This document shows positions 20,424 to 29,552 of a stretch of DNA of 64,000 nt, piece by piece. The stretch covers positions 1-64,000 of the forward strand of contig CABQIW010000003.1 in assembly GCA_902464295.1 (NCBI GenBank). Reading direction: 5' to 3'. Below the pieces are notes generated by a model, which made no database searches, had not been told where the DNA came from, and saw only the letters and a program-made list of their open reading frames with translations. Numbering within the stretch: the first letter of the stretch is position 1; every line of letters begins with the position of its first letter. A program made the translations under genes and the position numbers. The stretch is from an uncultured Eggerthella sp. (GTDB taxonomy: Bacteria > Actinomycetota > Coriobacteriia > Coriobacteriales > Eggerthellaceae).

Positions 20424-21944
20424 ATGTGGACCCGATTTACCTTCGAAGACATTCGCATTATCGCTCATTATTTGGGAACGCTTACTTCGTTGTTCACGGT
20501 TGCATTGCTCATTCCGCTCATCACCGCATTGGTGTTTCAGGAGTGGGAACCGGCAACCCGTTATTTCCTTGCTGCGGGCATCTCCCTTACCATCGGCTCG
20601 TTGCTGCGTATGGCCAAAGTCGATCCTGGCCGTCTTACCCGCCAACAGGCGATGGCGTTGACTGGTTTTGCTTGGATGTTCCTTGCATTCATTGCGTCGG
20701 TTCCGTTGGCTATGTCGGGTCACTTCGCAAGCTACCTCGATGCCCTCTTCGATAGCGTTTCTGGACTCACTACCACAGGCGCGGCTCTGATCATGGATCT
20801 TGAGCATCTTTCCTACGCGGATAACATGTGGCGTTTTATCATGCACTTCCTTGGTGGTATGGGTCTTATCGTTATCGCGCTTTCGCTTGGTCTGCTCTCT
20901 TCATCAACGTCGGGGCTATATTCCTCGGAAGGTCGTAGTGAGCATGTGGTCCCCAATGTCATCACCACCACACGCCTTATCAGTAAGATCTCGCTGGCAG
21001 TGATCGGTGCAGCGACAGTCTTGCTCATGCTATTTTGCTTCGTTGCAGGTATGGAGCCCGTACGCGCGCTCCTTCATGGACTATGGATTTCCATTTCGGG
21101 CTTCATGACTGCGGGCTTCACGCCTACCAGCCAGTCCATCATGTACTACCATTCCTATTTCCTTGAGATCGCCTGTATGCTTTTGATGTTGCTCGGCATG
21201 ATCAATTTCGGGCTATTCGTTGCGGTACTGCGCGGAAAGACCGATCTTTTCTTCAAGGATTTCGAGATTCGAACCGGATTTTTCTGGCTCGTGTTTATGT
21301 GTATCATCTTCATCGCGACCCTCTCTACCACGCCACTCTTTTCCGATCTTCTTACGATGCTCCGCCGCGGTGTATTCATGCTCATTTCTGCATCAAGTAC
21401 GACGGGCTTTTCGGTCGTGACGACCAACCAGGTTCTGACCGTGTTCTCTTCAGGTGCGATCTTGATCTTGGCGATCCTTATGGCGGTTGGCGGTTCGAGT
21501 GGAAGCACTGCTGGTGGTATGAAACTCTCACGCATCGGTCTTACGGTGAAGTCGATCGTCTCTTCGATCAAAGAAGCCACTTCGCCTGATTCCGCCCGCG
21601 TATCAGTGGTCTATCATCACATTGGTAAGCAAGTGCTCAATAACGAGATCGCGCGTGCGGCGATGACGGTATCAACGCTTTTCGTGGTCACCTATGTTGT
21701 GGGTGCGCTCGTTGGCATCGCGCACGGTTACGACGCGACCGCATCGATCGCAGAAAGCGTGGCAATGGCTTCTAATGGCGGTTTATCGTTCGGTATCACC
21801 ACGCAAGGCATGCCGAAAACACTCGAGCTCATCTACATCCTGGAGATGTGGGCTGGCCGTCTTGAATTCATCACGCTCATTGCGCTCGTTGTCAAGATCG
21901 TTGCTTCGCTCTTGCCTGTTCGCAAGCCGAGACGGGACCGATAG
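20424..21944 (+). CDS. trkH: TrkH/KtrB-type potassium uptake membrane protein
   Basis: The membrane subunit of a Trk/Ktr potassium transporter. The 506-residue protein has four pore-loop repeats, with selectivity segments LTTTGAAL, GFMTAGFTP, SSTTGFSVV and SNGGLSFGI, each between two membrane helices. I start at ATG 20424 (MWTRFTFEDI); the frame is open further up but with Cys/His-rich sequence that does not look like a protein. The cytosolic TrkA partner is not next to it. A small membrane ORF lies just upstream. Confidence 0.93.
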   Translation: MWTRFTFEDIRIIAHYLGTLTSLFTVALLIPLITALVFQEWEPATRYFLAAGISLTIGSLLRMAKVDPGRLTRQQAMALTGFAWMFLAFIASVPLAMSGHFASYLDALFDSVSGLTTTGAALIMDLEHLSYADNMWRFIMHFLGGMGLIVIALSLGLLSSSTSGLYSSEGRSEHVVPNVITTTRLISKISLAVIGAATVLLMLFCFVAGMEPVRALLHGLWISISGFMTAGFTPTSQSIMYYHSYFLEIACMLLMLLGMINFGLFVAVLRGKTDLFFKDFEIRTGFFWLVFMCIIFIATLSTTPLFSDLLTMLRRGVFMLISASSTTGFSVVTTNQVLTVFSSGAILILAILMAVGGSSGSTAGGMKLSRIGLTVKSIVSSIKEATSPDSARVSVVYHHIGKQVLNNEIARAAMTVSTLFVVTYVVGALVGIAHGYDATASIAESVAMASNGGLSFGITTQGMPKTLELIYILEMWAGRLEFITLIALVVKIVASLLPVRKPRRDR

Positions 21945-22673
21945 GTGAATCACGTGATACGGCGCAGCACACAAAACGAAAAGAGGGAAATGACCTCGCC
22001 CACGCCAGTGAAGGACCGTGCTGTTGCACACTGTGGGCAACAAAGGCTCGCTCAGGTCTTCGGCGTGAAGCAGCCCATCCTTTTGTTGGTAACGCTCATG
22101 TGTTGTTTAGTGCTATCGTTCGGGATCGCTTGTCCGGCGTGGGCTGACGAAGAGGAACCTGCCACGCAATCAGTCGACACGAACGGCAATGTCGTCAACG
22201 TCAATCAAATGCCCGACAGCTCGTTTCTCTACAACACCGATATCGCCGATCTTGCTGGTGCCGAATCTTTCCATGACACCCAAACCGTGCAAGTAACGGG
22301 TGAAGTGGTAGGCGACCATATCAACGACGAGCTCGATCCTGATCTGTGTTGGATCACGCTGCAGAGTACGAAAGCCGATGATTATTCGCTCGTCTCGGTT
22401 CTCATGACCAACGAGCAAGCAAAGCTCATCGAGAATTATGGCAACTACAACACCGACGGTACGATTCTCCAAGTGCGAGGCACCTTCTACTTAAGCTGCC
22501 CCGAACACCAAGGCCTTTCTGATATCCATGCAAAAGAAGTGACCGTAGCTAAGCAAGGATCACCGCGCCAGCATCCGGTCAATGATGCCGTGTTATGGAC
22601 CTCCTGTTTGGCGGTTGGGCTTGGTGTGCTGAGTCTATTCACCTACTCTTTCCTGCGCGAACGGAGAAAATAA
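21945..22673 (+). CDS. Membrane-anchored protein with extracytoplasmic OB-like domain
   Basis: A 242-residue protein of unknown function. A hydrophobic stretch (about 45-65, ending ACPAWADEEE) looks like a signal peptide or anchor. The middle part (about 108-205: VQVTGEVVGDHI, CWITLQST, ILQVRGTFYLSC) has the beta-strand pattern of an OB fold. A second membrane helix lies near 218-236, followed by RERRK. GTG 21945 comes directly after the trkH stop; ATG 21990 has a clearer ribosome-binding site (AAGAGGG) and may be the true start. Its position between trkH and rsgA suggests an operon. Confidence 0.65.
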   Translation: MNHVIRRSTQNEKREMTSPTPVKDRAVAHCGQQRLAQVFGVKQPILLLVTLMCCLVLSFGIACPAWADEEEPATQSVDTNGNVVNVNQMPDSSFLYNTDIADLAGAESFHDTQTVQVTGEVVGDHINDELDPDLCWITLQSTKADDYSLVSVLMTNEQAKLIENYGNYNTDGTILQVRGTFYLSCPEHQGLSDIHAKEVTVAKQGSPRQHPVNDAVLWTSCLAVGLGVLSLFTYSFLRERRK

Positions 22674-22678
22674 TCTGC

Positions 22679-23677
22679 ATGCAGCCAAACGGACGTGATA
22701 GGTACGAAGGGGCAGTGGTCAAACTCGATCGCGGCTATCCTCTCGTCTCGCTTTCTGATGGACGAACGATTCGTTGCGAGCATGCTACCAGTTTAGTGAA
22801 GCGCAAGTCCGATCGCGCTGTGATCGGAGATCGCGTTGAAGTTCATCTTCCCGAAGGACACGAAAAGGGAATCATCGAGGCGATCTATCCGCGCACAACG
22901 AAGTTCGTGCGTAAAGACCCGACCGAACGAGCACTGCCGCAAACGCTCGCATCCAATTTCGATCTGGTGCTCATCGCGCAACCAGCCGAAGAGGTGAACT
23001 TCAAGCGACTTGAACGAGAATTAGTGTTGGCTCATGAAACGGGCGCGGCGGTGGCTGTCGTGTTGACCAAGGCGGATCTGGTTGGCGAAGGCACTGAAGT
23101 TCGCGAAACGATCGACAAGGTGCGAAGCCTCGTGGGGCATGATGCGGTGTTCGTGGTGAGCCAGGACGATCCTGCTTCCATCGAGCAAGTAGGGAGTTTT
23201 ATCGCAGAGGGCAACAAGACGGCGGTCTTGATCGGGCGAAGTGGTGTTGGCAAATCGAGTTTGGTGAACTTGTTAGTGGGGCAAGACATTCAAGCCACTA
23301 CTCCTGTACGAGAGTCGGATGGCAAAGGTAGACACACTACTGTTTCACGTGAAATCATCGCACTTCCCAAAGGAGGCTTCGTGGTCGACATGCCTGGGGT
23401 CCGTGGCTTGGGCTTGTGGGATGCGGAAGCGGGCATAAAAGCAGCTTTCAGTGAGATAGAAACACTTGCGCAGCAATGCAAGTTTCGCGATTGTTCGCAC
23501 ACGAAAGAACAAGGATGTGCGGTACGAGAGGCTGTTGAAGAAGGTTCGCTCTCGCAAATGCGCCTCGATTCCTATTTGCGCCTGAAACAGGAGAACGACG
23601 AAGTAGCCGTAAAGCGCATTGAAGCCGCACGTATCCGCGAGCGTCGCGGTCATCCACGCCATCGCAGTGTGAAATGA
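22679..23677 (+). CDS. rsgA: Small-subunit ribosome biogenesis GTPase RsgA
   Basis: RsgA acts late in 30S subunit maturation and releases on GTP hydrolysis. The 332-residue protein shows the circularly permuted GTPase order: G4 (LTKADL) comes before G1 (GRSGVGKSS) and G3 (DMPGVRGLGL). The C-terminal zinc motif is CKFRDCSHTKEQGCAVREAV. An N-terminal OB domain precedes. ATG 22679 lies just after the stop of the upstream gene; the longer frame would overlap that gene by 79 bp. Confidence 0.95.
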   Translation: MQPNGRDRYEGAVVKLDRGYPLVSLSDGRTIRCEHATSLVKRKSDRAVIGDRVEVHLPEGHEKGIIEAIYPRTTKFVRKDPTERALPQTLASNFDLVLIAQPAEEVNFKRLERELVLAHETGAAVAVVLTKADLVGEGTEVRETIDKVRSLVGHDAVFVVSQDDPASIEQVGSFIAEGNKTAVLIGRSGVGKSSLVNLLVGQDIQATTPVRESDGKGRHTTVSREIIALPKGGFVVDMPGVRGLGLWDAEAGIKAAFSEIETLAQQCKFRDCSHTKEQGCAVREAVEEGSLSQMRLDSYLRLKQENDEVAVKRIEAARIRERRGHPRHRSVK

Positions 23678-23789
23678 TCGTCATCTCGATCCATTTCGGG
23701 CATCTTGCATACGCATCGCGCGCACTTGATTCGTACGGCAAATCGCTACATGCGCTACAATAGAGGCGCTACATTTGAAGGGGAGCTTC

Positions 23790-25064
23790 ATGAACCCAGC
23801 GATCATCATCCCAACGTTTCATCAGGCTGCGGCCGATCGTGATAAATCTCTTGCCGAGAGCATTTACGATCATCCCACTCCGCTTGATGCGCCCGGCACG
23901 CTCGAGCGTTGCTTGGAGTCGCTGCAGAAAGTACAGGGCCTCGGCCAGATCATCATCACTGTTTCGCATAACGAAGCAGTTGAGAAGGTGAAGGGAATCG
24001 TCGACCGCTTCCCCCAAATGCACACGCTCGTCATCAGCGAAAGTGAAGCCGCCATCGTTCAGCAGCGACTTGAGCAGCTGGGCTTTGGTGACACTGCCGA
24101 CAAGATCGGTGTTCACGGATATTCGGCAGTACGCAACCTTGGGTTGGTCATCTCGAACATCCTCGGTTTCGATTCCGTTGTTTTCCTTGATGACGATGAA
24201 GTGGTGGAAAATCCCGAGTTCTTGATAAAAGCCATGTATGGGTTGGGAAAACTTACCCGCCGCGAGATTCCTATTCTCGCGAAGTCGGGCTACTACCTGA
24301 ATGCCAAAGGCAGCTTCTTATCCATGAGTCAGAACAAGTGGTACAACCACTATTGGCAGCAGGGTTCAGCATTCAATAACTGGATCACCAAAGCCATGTC
24401 GGGCCCGCGTCTCTCGCGCTCGAATCATGTGTGTGGTGGTTGTTTGTCCCTCCATAAGCAAGCGTATATGCGCGTGCCGTTCGATCCATGGATCCCGCGC
24501 GGCGAAGATCTTGATTACCTTATTAACTTGCGTATGTATGGTTCAGATGTATGGTTCGACAATCAGTGGTATCTGGTACATCTTCCTCCGCAAGAACGAC
24601 ACGAAGGACACCGATTCCGCAAAGATATCTTCCGTTGGATCTACGAATACTACAAGATCGAATTCAGTCAGTCGCAGATCGACCTCTTGCAGATCAAACC
24701 TTCGTCGCTTGAGCCTTATCCAGGTCCCTTCCTCGAACGTGGTCTGGAGAAGCGCATCAAGAAGACGGCACTTCTGCGTTCTTTGGCACGTCCTGATCGC
24801 GCAGCCTATCGCAAGGCAGCGCACGTTGCCACCAACGAAGCGATCGAATATGCCCAAAAGTATTGCGACCGCTATTTCGAGTTCCAACGCATCTGGATGC
24901 AGATCATGGCGCAAACCGAAAACGATAAAGTGCTTCAGCAGGCACTAATCGAAGCGGCGCTCGTGCGTGAAGCTGGTGGCGAGATCGAAGTCTCGATCCC
25001 TAAGCCGAGTTTCGACGCGGGTAAAACAGGGGAGATCCACCTCAACCTTGCTGATGGTGAGTAG
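23790..25064 (+). CDS. Glycosyltransferase-like protein (GT-A fold)
   Basis: A 424-residue protein starting with a strand typical of family-2-like glycosyltransferases (AIIIPTFHQ). A DxD-type metal site is seen in VVFLDDDEVVENPEF (about 133-147), and WIPRGEDLDYLINLRMYG resembles the acceptor-side ED motif. No membrane segments are visible. The C-terminal 150 residues are helical and of unknown role. ATG 23790 follows GAAGGGGAG; TACAAT at 23756-23761 is a likely -10. The substrate cannot be told from the sequence. Confidence 0.7.
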   Translation: MNPAIIIPTFHQAAADRDKSLAESIYDHPTPLDAPGTLERCLESLQKVQGLGQIIITVSHNEAVEKVKGIVDRFPQMHTLVISESEAAIVQQRLEQLGFGDTADKIGVHGYSAVRNLGLVISNILGFDSVVFLDDDEVVENPEFLIKAMYGLGKLTRREIPILAKSGYYLNAKGSFLSMSQNKWYNHYWQQGSAFNNWITKAMSGPRLSRSNHVCGGCLSLHKQAYMRVPFDPWIPRGEDLDYLINLRMYGSDVWFDNQWYLVHLPPQERHEGHRFRKDIFRWIYEYYKIEFSQSQIDLLQIKPSSLEPYPGPFLERGLEKRIKKTALLRSLARPDRAAYRKAAHVATNEAIEYAQKYCDRYFEFQRIWMQIMAQTENDKVLQQALIEAALVREAGGEIEVSIPKPSFDAGKTGEIHLNLADGE

Positions 25065-25073
25065 GCGCCCAGC

Positions 25074-26054
25074 GTGATAGAACAGTTTGCTTTTTCGATC
25101 GTAGCGGGGCTGATCGTAGGAATCTTCTCGGGCCTTTTGGGTATTGGCGGCGGAACGCTCATGATCCCGCTCTTCCGTTTGGGGTTCGGGCTTTCTGCCA
25201 TCGTCTCTACCGCAACCTCGCTCTTCACGATCGTACCTACCTCTATTGCGGGTTGCATCACTCACCTGAAGAATAAAACGTGCATCGCAAAGATCGGCCT
25301 GATCGCTGGTGTTGCCGGTGCGTGTACTTCACCGCTTGGTGTGTTGGCCGCAACGAATTCACCCGATATCGCCATCATGGCTTGTGCCGCGATCATCATC
25401 GCCTATTCGGCTATCACGATGTTCCGCAAGGCGATCAAGATGCCCAAACGCACCGATTCGGACCTTTCGATGCGCGCGACGCTTCAGCGGTTTCGCATGG
25501 AGTTTGCCGACGAAGCAGAAGAGATGCCTGATGGTCGGCAAGATTCTGGTGAACGAACAGGGCAAGTTCAGGGTGCTCACGTAAGAGAAACCCAAGCCGC
25601 ACCAGCAAGAACAACCGAGACGGCGATCGCCCATGAAGTTCAAAAGAGCGTGAATACTCTCGAAGCACCTATGACGACCAAGCGCCTCCTTACTGGTGCT
25701 GCGATCGGACTTGTTGCGGGATTCGCCTCGGGGTATGTGGGCGTGGGCGGCGGTTTCCTCATGGTTCCGCTCTTCATTTCGCTGTTGGGCATCACGATGA
25801 AGAAGGCTTCAGGTACAAGCTTGATCGCGGTGGTGATCCTTGCGATTCCTGGCGTTATCACGCAAACCTTGCATGGGAATGTCGATTTCGTTGCTGGTAT
25901 CGCGATGGCGATCGGTTCGATTCCGGGCGCGCTCATTGGAGCATCGCTCATCCGTTATATTCCCGAGCGGAAAATGCGGTTTTTATTCGGGTTTTTCCTG
26001 CTGTTTGCCGCTATCATTCTAGTTATCAACGAACTGAACGTTTTCGGTGCATGA
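25074..26054 (+). CDS. TauE/SafE family membrane transporter
   Basis: A 326-residue membrane protein of the TauE/SafE (DUF81) family of putative sulfite/organosulfonate exporters. The two halves each begin with a glycine-rich motif: FSGLLGIGGGTLMIPL near residue 18 and ASGYVGVGGGFLMVPL near 217. Between them is an unusual hydrophilic insert of about 75 residues (about 127-200), probably cytoplasmic. It starts with GTG 25074, nine bases after the previous stop. The substrate is unknown. Confidence 0.85.
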   Translation: MIEQFAFSIVAGLIVGIFSGLLGIGGGTLMIPLFRLGFGLSAIVSTATSLFTIVPTSIAGCITHLKNKTCIAKIGLIAGVAGACTSPLGVLAATNSPDIAIMACAAIIIAYSAITMFRKAIKMPKRTDSDLSMRATLQRFRMEFADEAEEMPDGRQDSGERTGQVQGAHVRETQAAPARTTETAIAHEVQKSVNTLEAPMTTKRLLTGAAIGLVAGFASGYVGVGGGFLMVPLFISLLGITMKKASGTSLIAVVILAIPGVITQTLHGNVDFVAGIAMAIGSIPGALIGASLIRYIPERKMRFLFGFFLLFAAIILVINELNVFGA

Positions 26055-26064
26055 AGGTCGAACT

Positions 26065-27363
26065 ATGAATTTCCCTCGTCATAATCTTTACGTGTTTCTC
26101 GAGATACTCGGTTTATGCCTGGTGCTCATTTCTGGATGCGTGCTTGGTTGGGCCATGTTCGGCGAAAAGAACTATGTGCTCATAGGAATCTCGGGGTTGG
26201 TGTTCACCATCTTCTTGCTCATCACGCTTACGCTCATGCTCGATCCCGACAAGATTCGCGCGCGCCAGTCGTTATCGGTGCTCGGCCTTGCTTCCAACTT
26301 GCTCGAAGGGATGCAGGGAGGCTTCAATTCCACCAGCGCTCAACATGCTTGCGAGATATTGCATCGCTCCTCTTCGGCTTCAGCTGTGGCGATCACGGAT
26401 ACCGAGAATATCCTTGGTTATTGTGGGGCGGGAGAGGATAGTCTGCCCCATGGAATCAGTCCGCTCCGCACGGAGGCCACCCGCGAATCACTCAAAGACG
26501 GTAAAACGCGCGTGCTCAATTCGCCCGAAGAAGTAGGGCTTCCTACCAAAACGCGTGGCATCAAAGCGGCCATCATCGTGCCGCTGAAGATCGGCAAAAG
26601 CATCGTGGGCACGTTGAAGTTCTACTATCCATCGGCTTCGCGCATCACCGAAACACAAGTTTCGATCGCTGAAGGTTTTGCACAACTCATCGCCACCCAG
26701 ATCGCGGCGATGGAGCTCGAAGAGCAGAAGAAGCTCGCCACGAGCATGGAGCTTAAAGCGCTTCAAAGCCAGATCAACCCTCATTTTTTGTTCAACACCA
26801 TCAACACCATGGCTTCGCTCACCCGCACAGATCCCGATAAGGCGCGCATTCTTCTGCGCGAATTCGCGACCTTCTATCGTGGCGCGCTCGAAAATGCTTC
26901 CGATCTTATTCCGCTTGCGCGAGAAGTCGAGCAGACCGTGCGTTATCTTTCGTTGGAACAGGCGCGCTTCGGTGAAGACCGCTTGCGCGTGGATGTGGAT
27001 ATTAGCGACGAGGTCAAGGCACTCATGGTGCCAGCCTTTATGATTCAGCCTTTAGTGGAGAATTCTATCAAGCACGCGTTCCCCGCTGAGGGCCAGTTGA
27101 TCATTTCGATCAGTGGCGAGATCCAAGCAGCAGATGTGTACTTGTATGTTGCGGATAACGGACTTGGCATGACCGAAGAAGCACTCGAGAATATCATGGA
27201 CCCCAGCTCTCAAACAGGGCTCGGCATTGCAGTGAAGAATGTGAACGACCGTATCCTGGGGTATTTTGGCGAAGAGTCCTTCATGAAGTATGCGAGCGAA
27301 CTTGGCAAAGGTACGCGCGTAACGTTGTATCTAAAGGGTTGCGCTGAGAATCAACCCTCGTAG
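26065..27363 (+). CDS. LytS-type sensor histidine kinase
   Basis: A 432-residue sensor kinase. Two membrane helices near the N-terminus (about 10-55) are followed by a GAF-like sensor (about 80-215), then a His_kinase domain with the phosphoacceptor in QINPHFLFNTINTMASL, and a GHKL ATPase domain with FMIQPLVENSIKHAF and YVADNGLGM. With only two membrane helices it is not the multi-span LytS form but the shorter YpdA/YehU-like kind. ATG 26065 follows GAAGG. The matching LytTR regulator lies 200 bp downstream. Confidence 0.9.
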   Translation: MNFPRHNLYVFLEILGLCLVLISGCVLGWAMFGEKNYVLIGISGLVFTIFLLITLTLMLDPDKIRARQSLSVLGLASNLLEGMQGGFNSTSAQHACEILHRSSSASAVAITDTENILGYCGAGEDSLPHGISPLRTEATRESLKDGKTRVLNSPEEVGLPTKTRGIKAAIIVPLKIGKSIVGTLKFYYPSASRITETQVSIAEGFAQLIATQIAAMELEEQKKLATSMELKALQSQINPHFLFNTINTMASLTRTDPDKARILLREFATFYRGALENASDLIPLAREVEQTVRYLSLEQARFGEDRLRVDVDISDEVKALMVPAFMIQPLVENSIKHAFPAEGQLIISISGEIQAADVYLYVADNGLGMTEEALENIMDPSSQTGLGIAVKNVNDRILGYFGEESFMKYASELGKGTRVTLYLKGCAENQPS

Positions 27364-27516
27364 GTTCTTTTAGCACCCTTCCAATTCGACGCGCACTTCA
27401 CTGGTGAAGGTATCATTCATCAGGGCTGTTCATATCATTATTTCCTGGCAATAGGGACAAATGTTTGTTTTGGATGGGCTTTGTTAATCACCGCTGCAGA
27501 ATCATTCAGAATAGTC

Positions 27517-27522
27517 TATAAT
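27517..27522 (+). promoter_or_regulatory. -10 element for the LytTR regulator gene
   Basis: A perfect TATAAT about 40 bp upstream of the regulator start. The -35 region is poor, which suits an activated promoter. It implies the regulator can be transcribed apart from the kinase. Confidence 0.5.
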
Positions 27523-27562
27523 TGGTACGATTTTCTATAGGTTTTCAACAGAGGAGGTCGTG

Positions 27563-28276
27563 TTGCTAAAGGCGATTATTGTAGACGACGAAGCGCCAGC
27601 ACGCTCCGAACTGCGTTTTCTTCTCGGAGAGCTCAATCAAGCTGAGGTTGTATCTGAAGCAGCAAGTGTCCGTGAGGCTATCGAGAAGCTCAAAGAGTAT
27701 CCTTGTGATGTCATGTTTCTCGACATCAACATGCCTGAAGCCACGGGTCTTCAATTGGCCGAAGCGCTTCAGCATCTGAAGTTCCCACCCGCTGTCGTGT
27801 TCGTTACTGCCTACAGCGAGTTCGCACTTGATGCATTCAAGGTCAATGCTGTCGACTATCTGGTCAAGCCCGTTGAAACCGAGCGTTTAGCTCATGCGCT
27901 TGCACGCGTGCGCGAACATGTTGTTCTGCATGCGCGTGCCCAAAAAGCCGAGCGTATTCCTGTCGAAAAGGGCGGCAAGAAGATCCTTATCAACATCGAT
28001 CAGATCCGCTTTGTCATGGCGCGTGACGATTATGCCTATCTGCAGACCGACACCGATCGCTACTTCTCAACGGTCAGCTTGGCGCAACTTGAAAAAACGC
28101 TCGATGGCCATGGCTTCTTCCGCGTCCATCGCGGCTACCTCGTTAACCTTTCGCTCGTGAAAGAGGTCGAGCCACAATCAGGCGGCACGCTGTTGCTCAC
28201 GCTCGATGGTGTTGAAGAGAAGATCCCGGTTTCTCGCCGTCGTGTTTCTTCGCTCAAGAAAGCGCTGGGGTTATAG
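27563..28276 (+). CDS. LytTR-family response regulator
   Basis: A 237-residue response regulator: a receiver domain (1-120) with the acidic pocket in IIVDDEAPARSE, phosphoacceptor Asp in VMFLDINMPEATG, and the Lys in VDYLVKPVE, followed by a LytTR DNA-binding domain (about 138-237; FVMARDDYAYLQT, FFRVHRGYLVNL). The start is probably TTG 27563, five bases after GAGGAGG; GTG 27560 one codon earlier is also possible. It forms a pair with the kinase upstream. Targets are not evident. Confidence 0.92.
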   Translation: MLKAIIVDDEAPARSELRFLLGELNQAEVVSEAASVREAIEKLKEYPCDVMFLDINMPEATGLQLAEALQHLKFPPAVVFVTAYSEFALDAFKVNAVDYLVKPVETERLAHALARVREHVVLHARAQKAERIPVEKGGKKILINIDQIRFVMARDDYAYLQTDTDRYFSTVSLAQLEKTLDGHGFFRVHRGYLVNLSLVKEVEPQSGGTLLLTLDGVEEKIPVSRRRVSSLKKALGL

Positions 28277-28312
28277 CGCAACCGAAAAGCTTGGAGCTTT
28301 AAGTTAGACATC

Positions 28313-28342
28313 AAACGCCCTCTTCTATAGAGGGCGTTTTGA
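28313..28342 (+). terminator. Intrinsic terminator after the LytTR gene
   Basis: AAACGCCCTCT (28313-28323) pairs with AGAGGGCGTTT (28329-28339) over a 5-base loop, followed by T. A clear Rho-independent terminator. Confidence 0.9.
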
Positions 28343-28606
28343 GTTGGGTAAGACTCGTGCGAAAATGCATCAGAAATCTTGCGCATGCATTCATCGGAAG
28401 GCTTCATATACAAGCCTTCCCTGTTGATCCAATGAAAGAACATGCTTTTCTTACAGAGCCGTATCTCTTCTTTCATTTCTTTAAGATTTTCAGAAGTGAA
28501 CAGGTAAAATAGTATTCCGTTGTTAGGCTCGTGAGCCAGCATTCGAATTTGGGCACGTACAAGGCGCTACGTGCTATTTTTGCTGTTCGAAATGAGAGGG
28601 GCGAAC
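28343..28606. other. Gap before the nucleoside operon, with a hairpin
   Basis: No gene is supported. A perfect 9-bp inverted repeat GGAAGGCTT / AAGCCTTCC (28396-28404 and 28412-28420, 7-base loop) is present without a T-run. A -10-like element, TAAAAT, lies near 28505. A minus-strand reading frame here looks partly protein-like but runs through the terminator of the previous gene. Confidence 0.45.
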
Positions 28607-29548
28607 ATGGCAAAGAAGATCATTCTCGATTGCGACCCAGGTCACGATGATGCGGTCGCGATCCTTTTAGCTCTAGGAAATCCAGAGATCGAGATCGTGG
28701 GAATCACCACGGTCGGGGGGAATCAAAGCCTCGAAAAGGTCACTTACAATGCGCGCGCAATGCTCGAAGCAGCGCACGCTCATGATATTCCCGTATATGC
28801 AGGTTCCGATCGTCCGCTCGTGCGCGAACAGGAAGTGGCAGAATCGATCCATGGCGAAACAGGGTTGGACGGCGTCGAATTGCCCGTGCCTACTCGTCCG
28901 CTCGAAGACATGCATGCCGTGAATTTCATCGTGAAGACCATCATGGAGTCGGAACCAGGCACGATCACATTGGTCCCCACCGGGCCGCTGACTAACATTG
29001 CCCTGGCGTTGCGCATGGAACCACGTATTGCAGAACGCGTGAGCGAAGTGGTGCTGATGGGCGGCGGTTTTCATGAGGGGAATTGGAGCGCGGTGGCTGA
29101 ATTCAACATCATCGTCGATCCCGAAGCAGCCCATATCGTGTTCAATGCTCCCTGGAAACTGACCATGGTCGGGCTCGATCTTACGCATCAGGCACTTTGC
29201 ACCCCTGAAGTGCAGCGCCGCATCGAAGAGATCGGTACGCCGCTTGCTGTTATCGTCAGCGGACTCATGGATTTCTTCCGCAAGACCTATCAGGACAATC
29301 AAGATTTCGTGGATCCGCCCGTGCATGATCCGTGCACCGTGGCATATCTTATCGATCCTTCCGTGGTGCAAACCAGACGATGCCCTCTTGACGTGGAACT
29401 TCACGGAGAACTTACGCTCGGTATGACCGTAGCAGACCTTCGTGGACCAGAACCTTCCGAAGAAGAGTGCCATACGCAAGTTGCGACGAAGCTGGACTTC
29501 GATAAGTTCTGGAATTTGGTAATACAAGCAATCGAGAACATTGGATAA
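28607..29548 (+). CDS. Nucleoside hydrolase (inosine-uridine type)
   Basis: Cleaves the N-glycosidic bond of ribonucleosides to give base and ribose. The 313-residue protein has the family Asp cluster that binds calcium and ribose, IILDCDPGHDDAVAILLA (about 5-22), the LVPTGPLTNIALAL segment, and the late Asp in PVHDPCTVAYLI. ATG 28607 follows GAGAGGGG. It is first in an operon with an MFS transporter and ribokinase, which supports nucleoside use as a carbon source. Purine versus pyrimidine preference cannot be read from the sequence. Confidence 0.92.
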   Translation: MAKKIILDCDPGHDDAVAILLALGNPEIEIVGITTVGGNQSLEKVTYNARAMLEAAHAHDIPVYAGSDRPLVREQEVAESIHGETGLDGVELPVPTRPLEDMHAVNFIVKTIMESEPGTITLVPTGPLTNIALALRMEPRIAERVSEVVLMGGGFHEGNWSAVAEFNIIVDPEAAHIVFNAPWKLTMVGLDLTHQALCTPEVQRRIEEIGTPLAVIVSGLMDFFRKTYQDNQDFVDPPVHDPCTVAYLIDPSVVQTRRCPLDVELHGELTLGMTVADLRGPEPSEEECHTQVATKLDFDKFWNLVIQAIENIG

Positions 29549-29552
29549 GAAC

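Noticed and set aside
28343..28542. Minus-strand frame that reads partly like a protein (LAHEPNNGILFYLFTSENLKEM at its start)
   Set aside because: It runs through the terminator of the LytTR gene and on into that gene's opposite strand. No ribosome-binding site and no family match. It could be a gene remnant, but the evidence is too thin.
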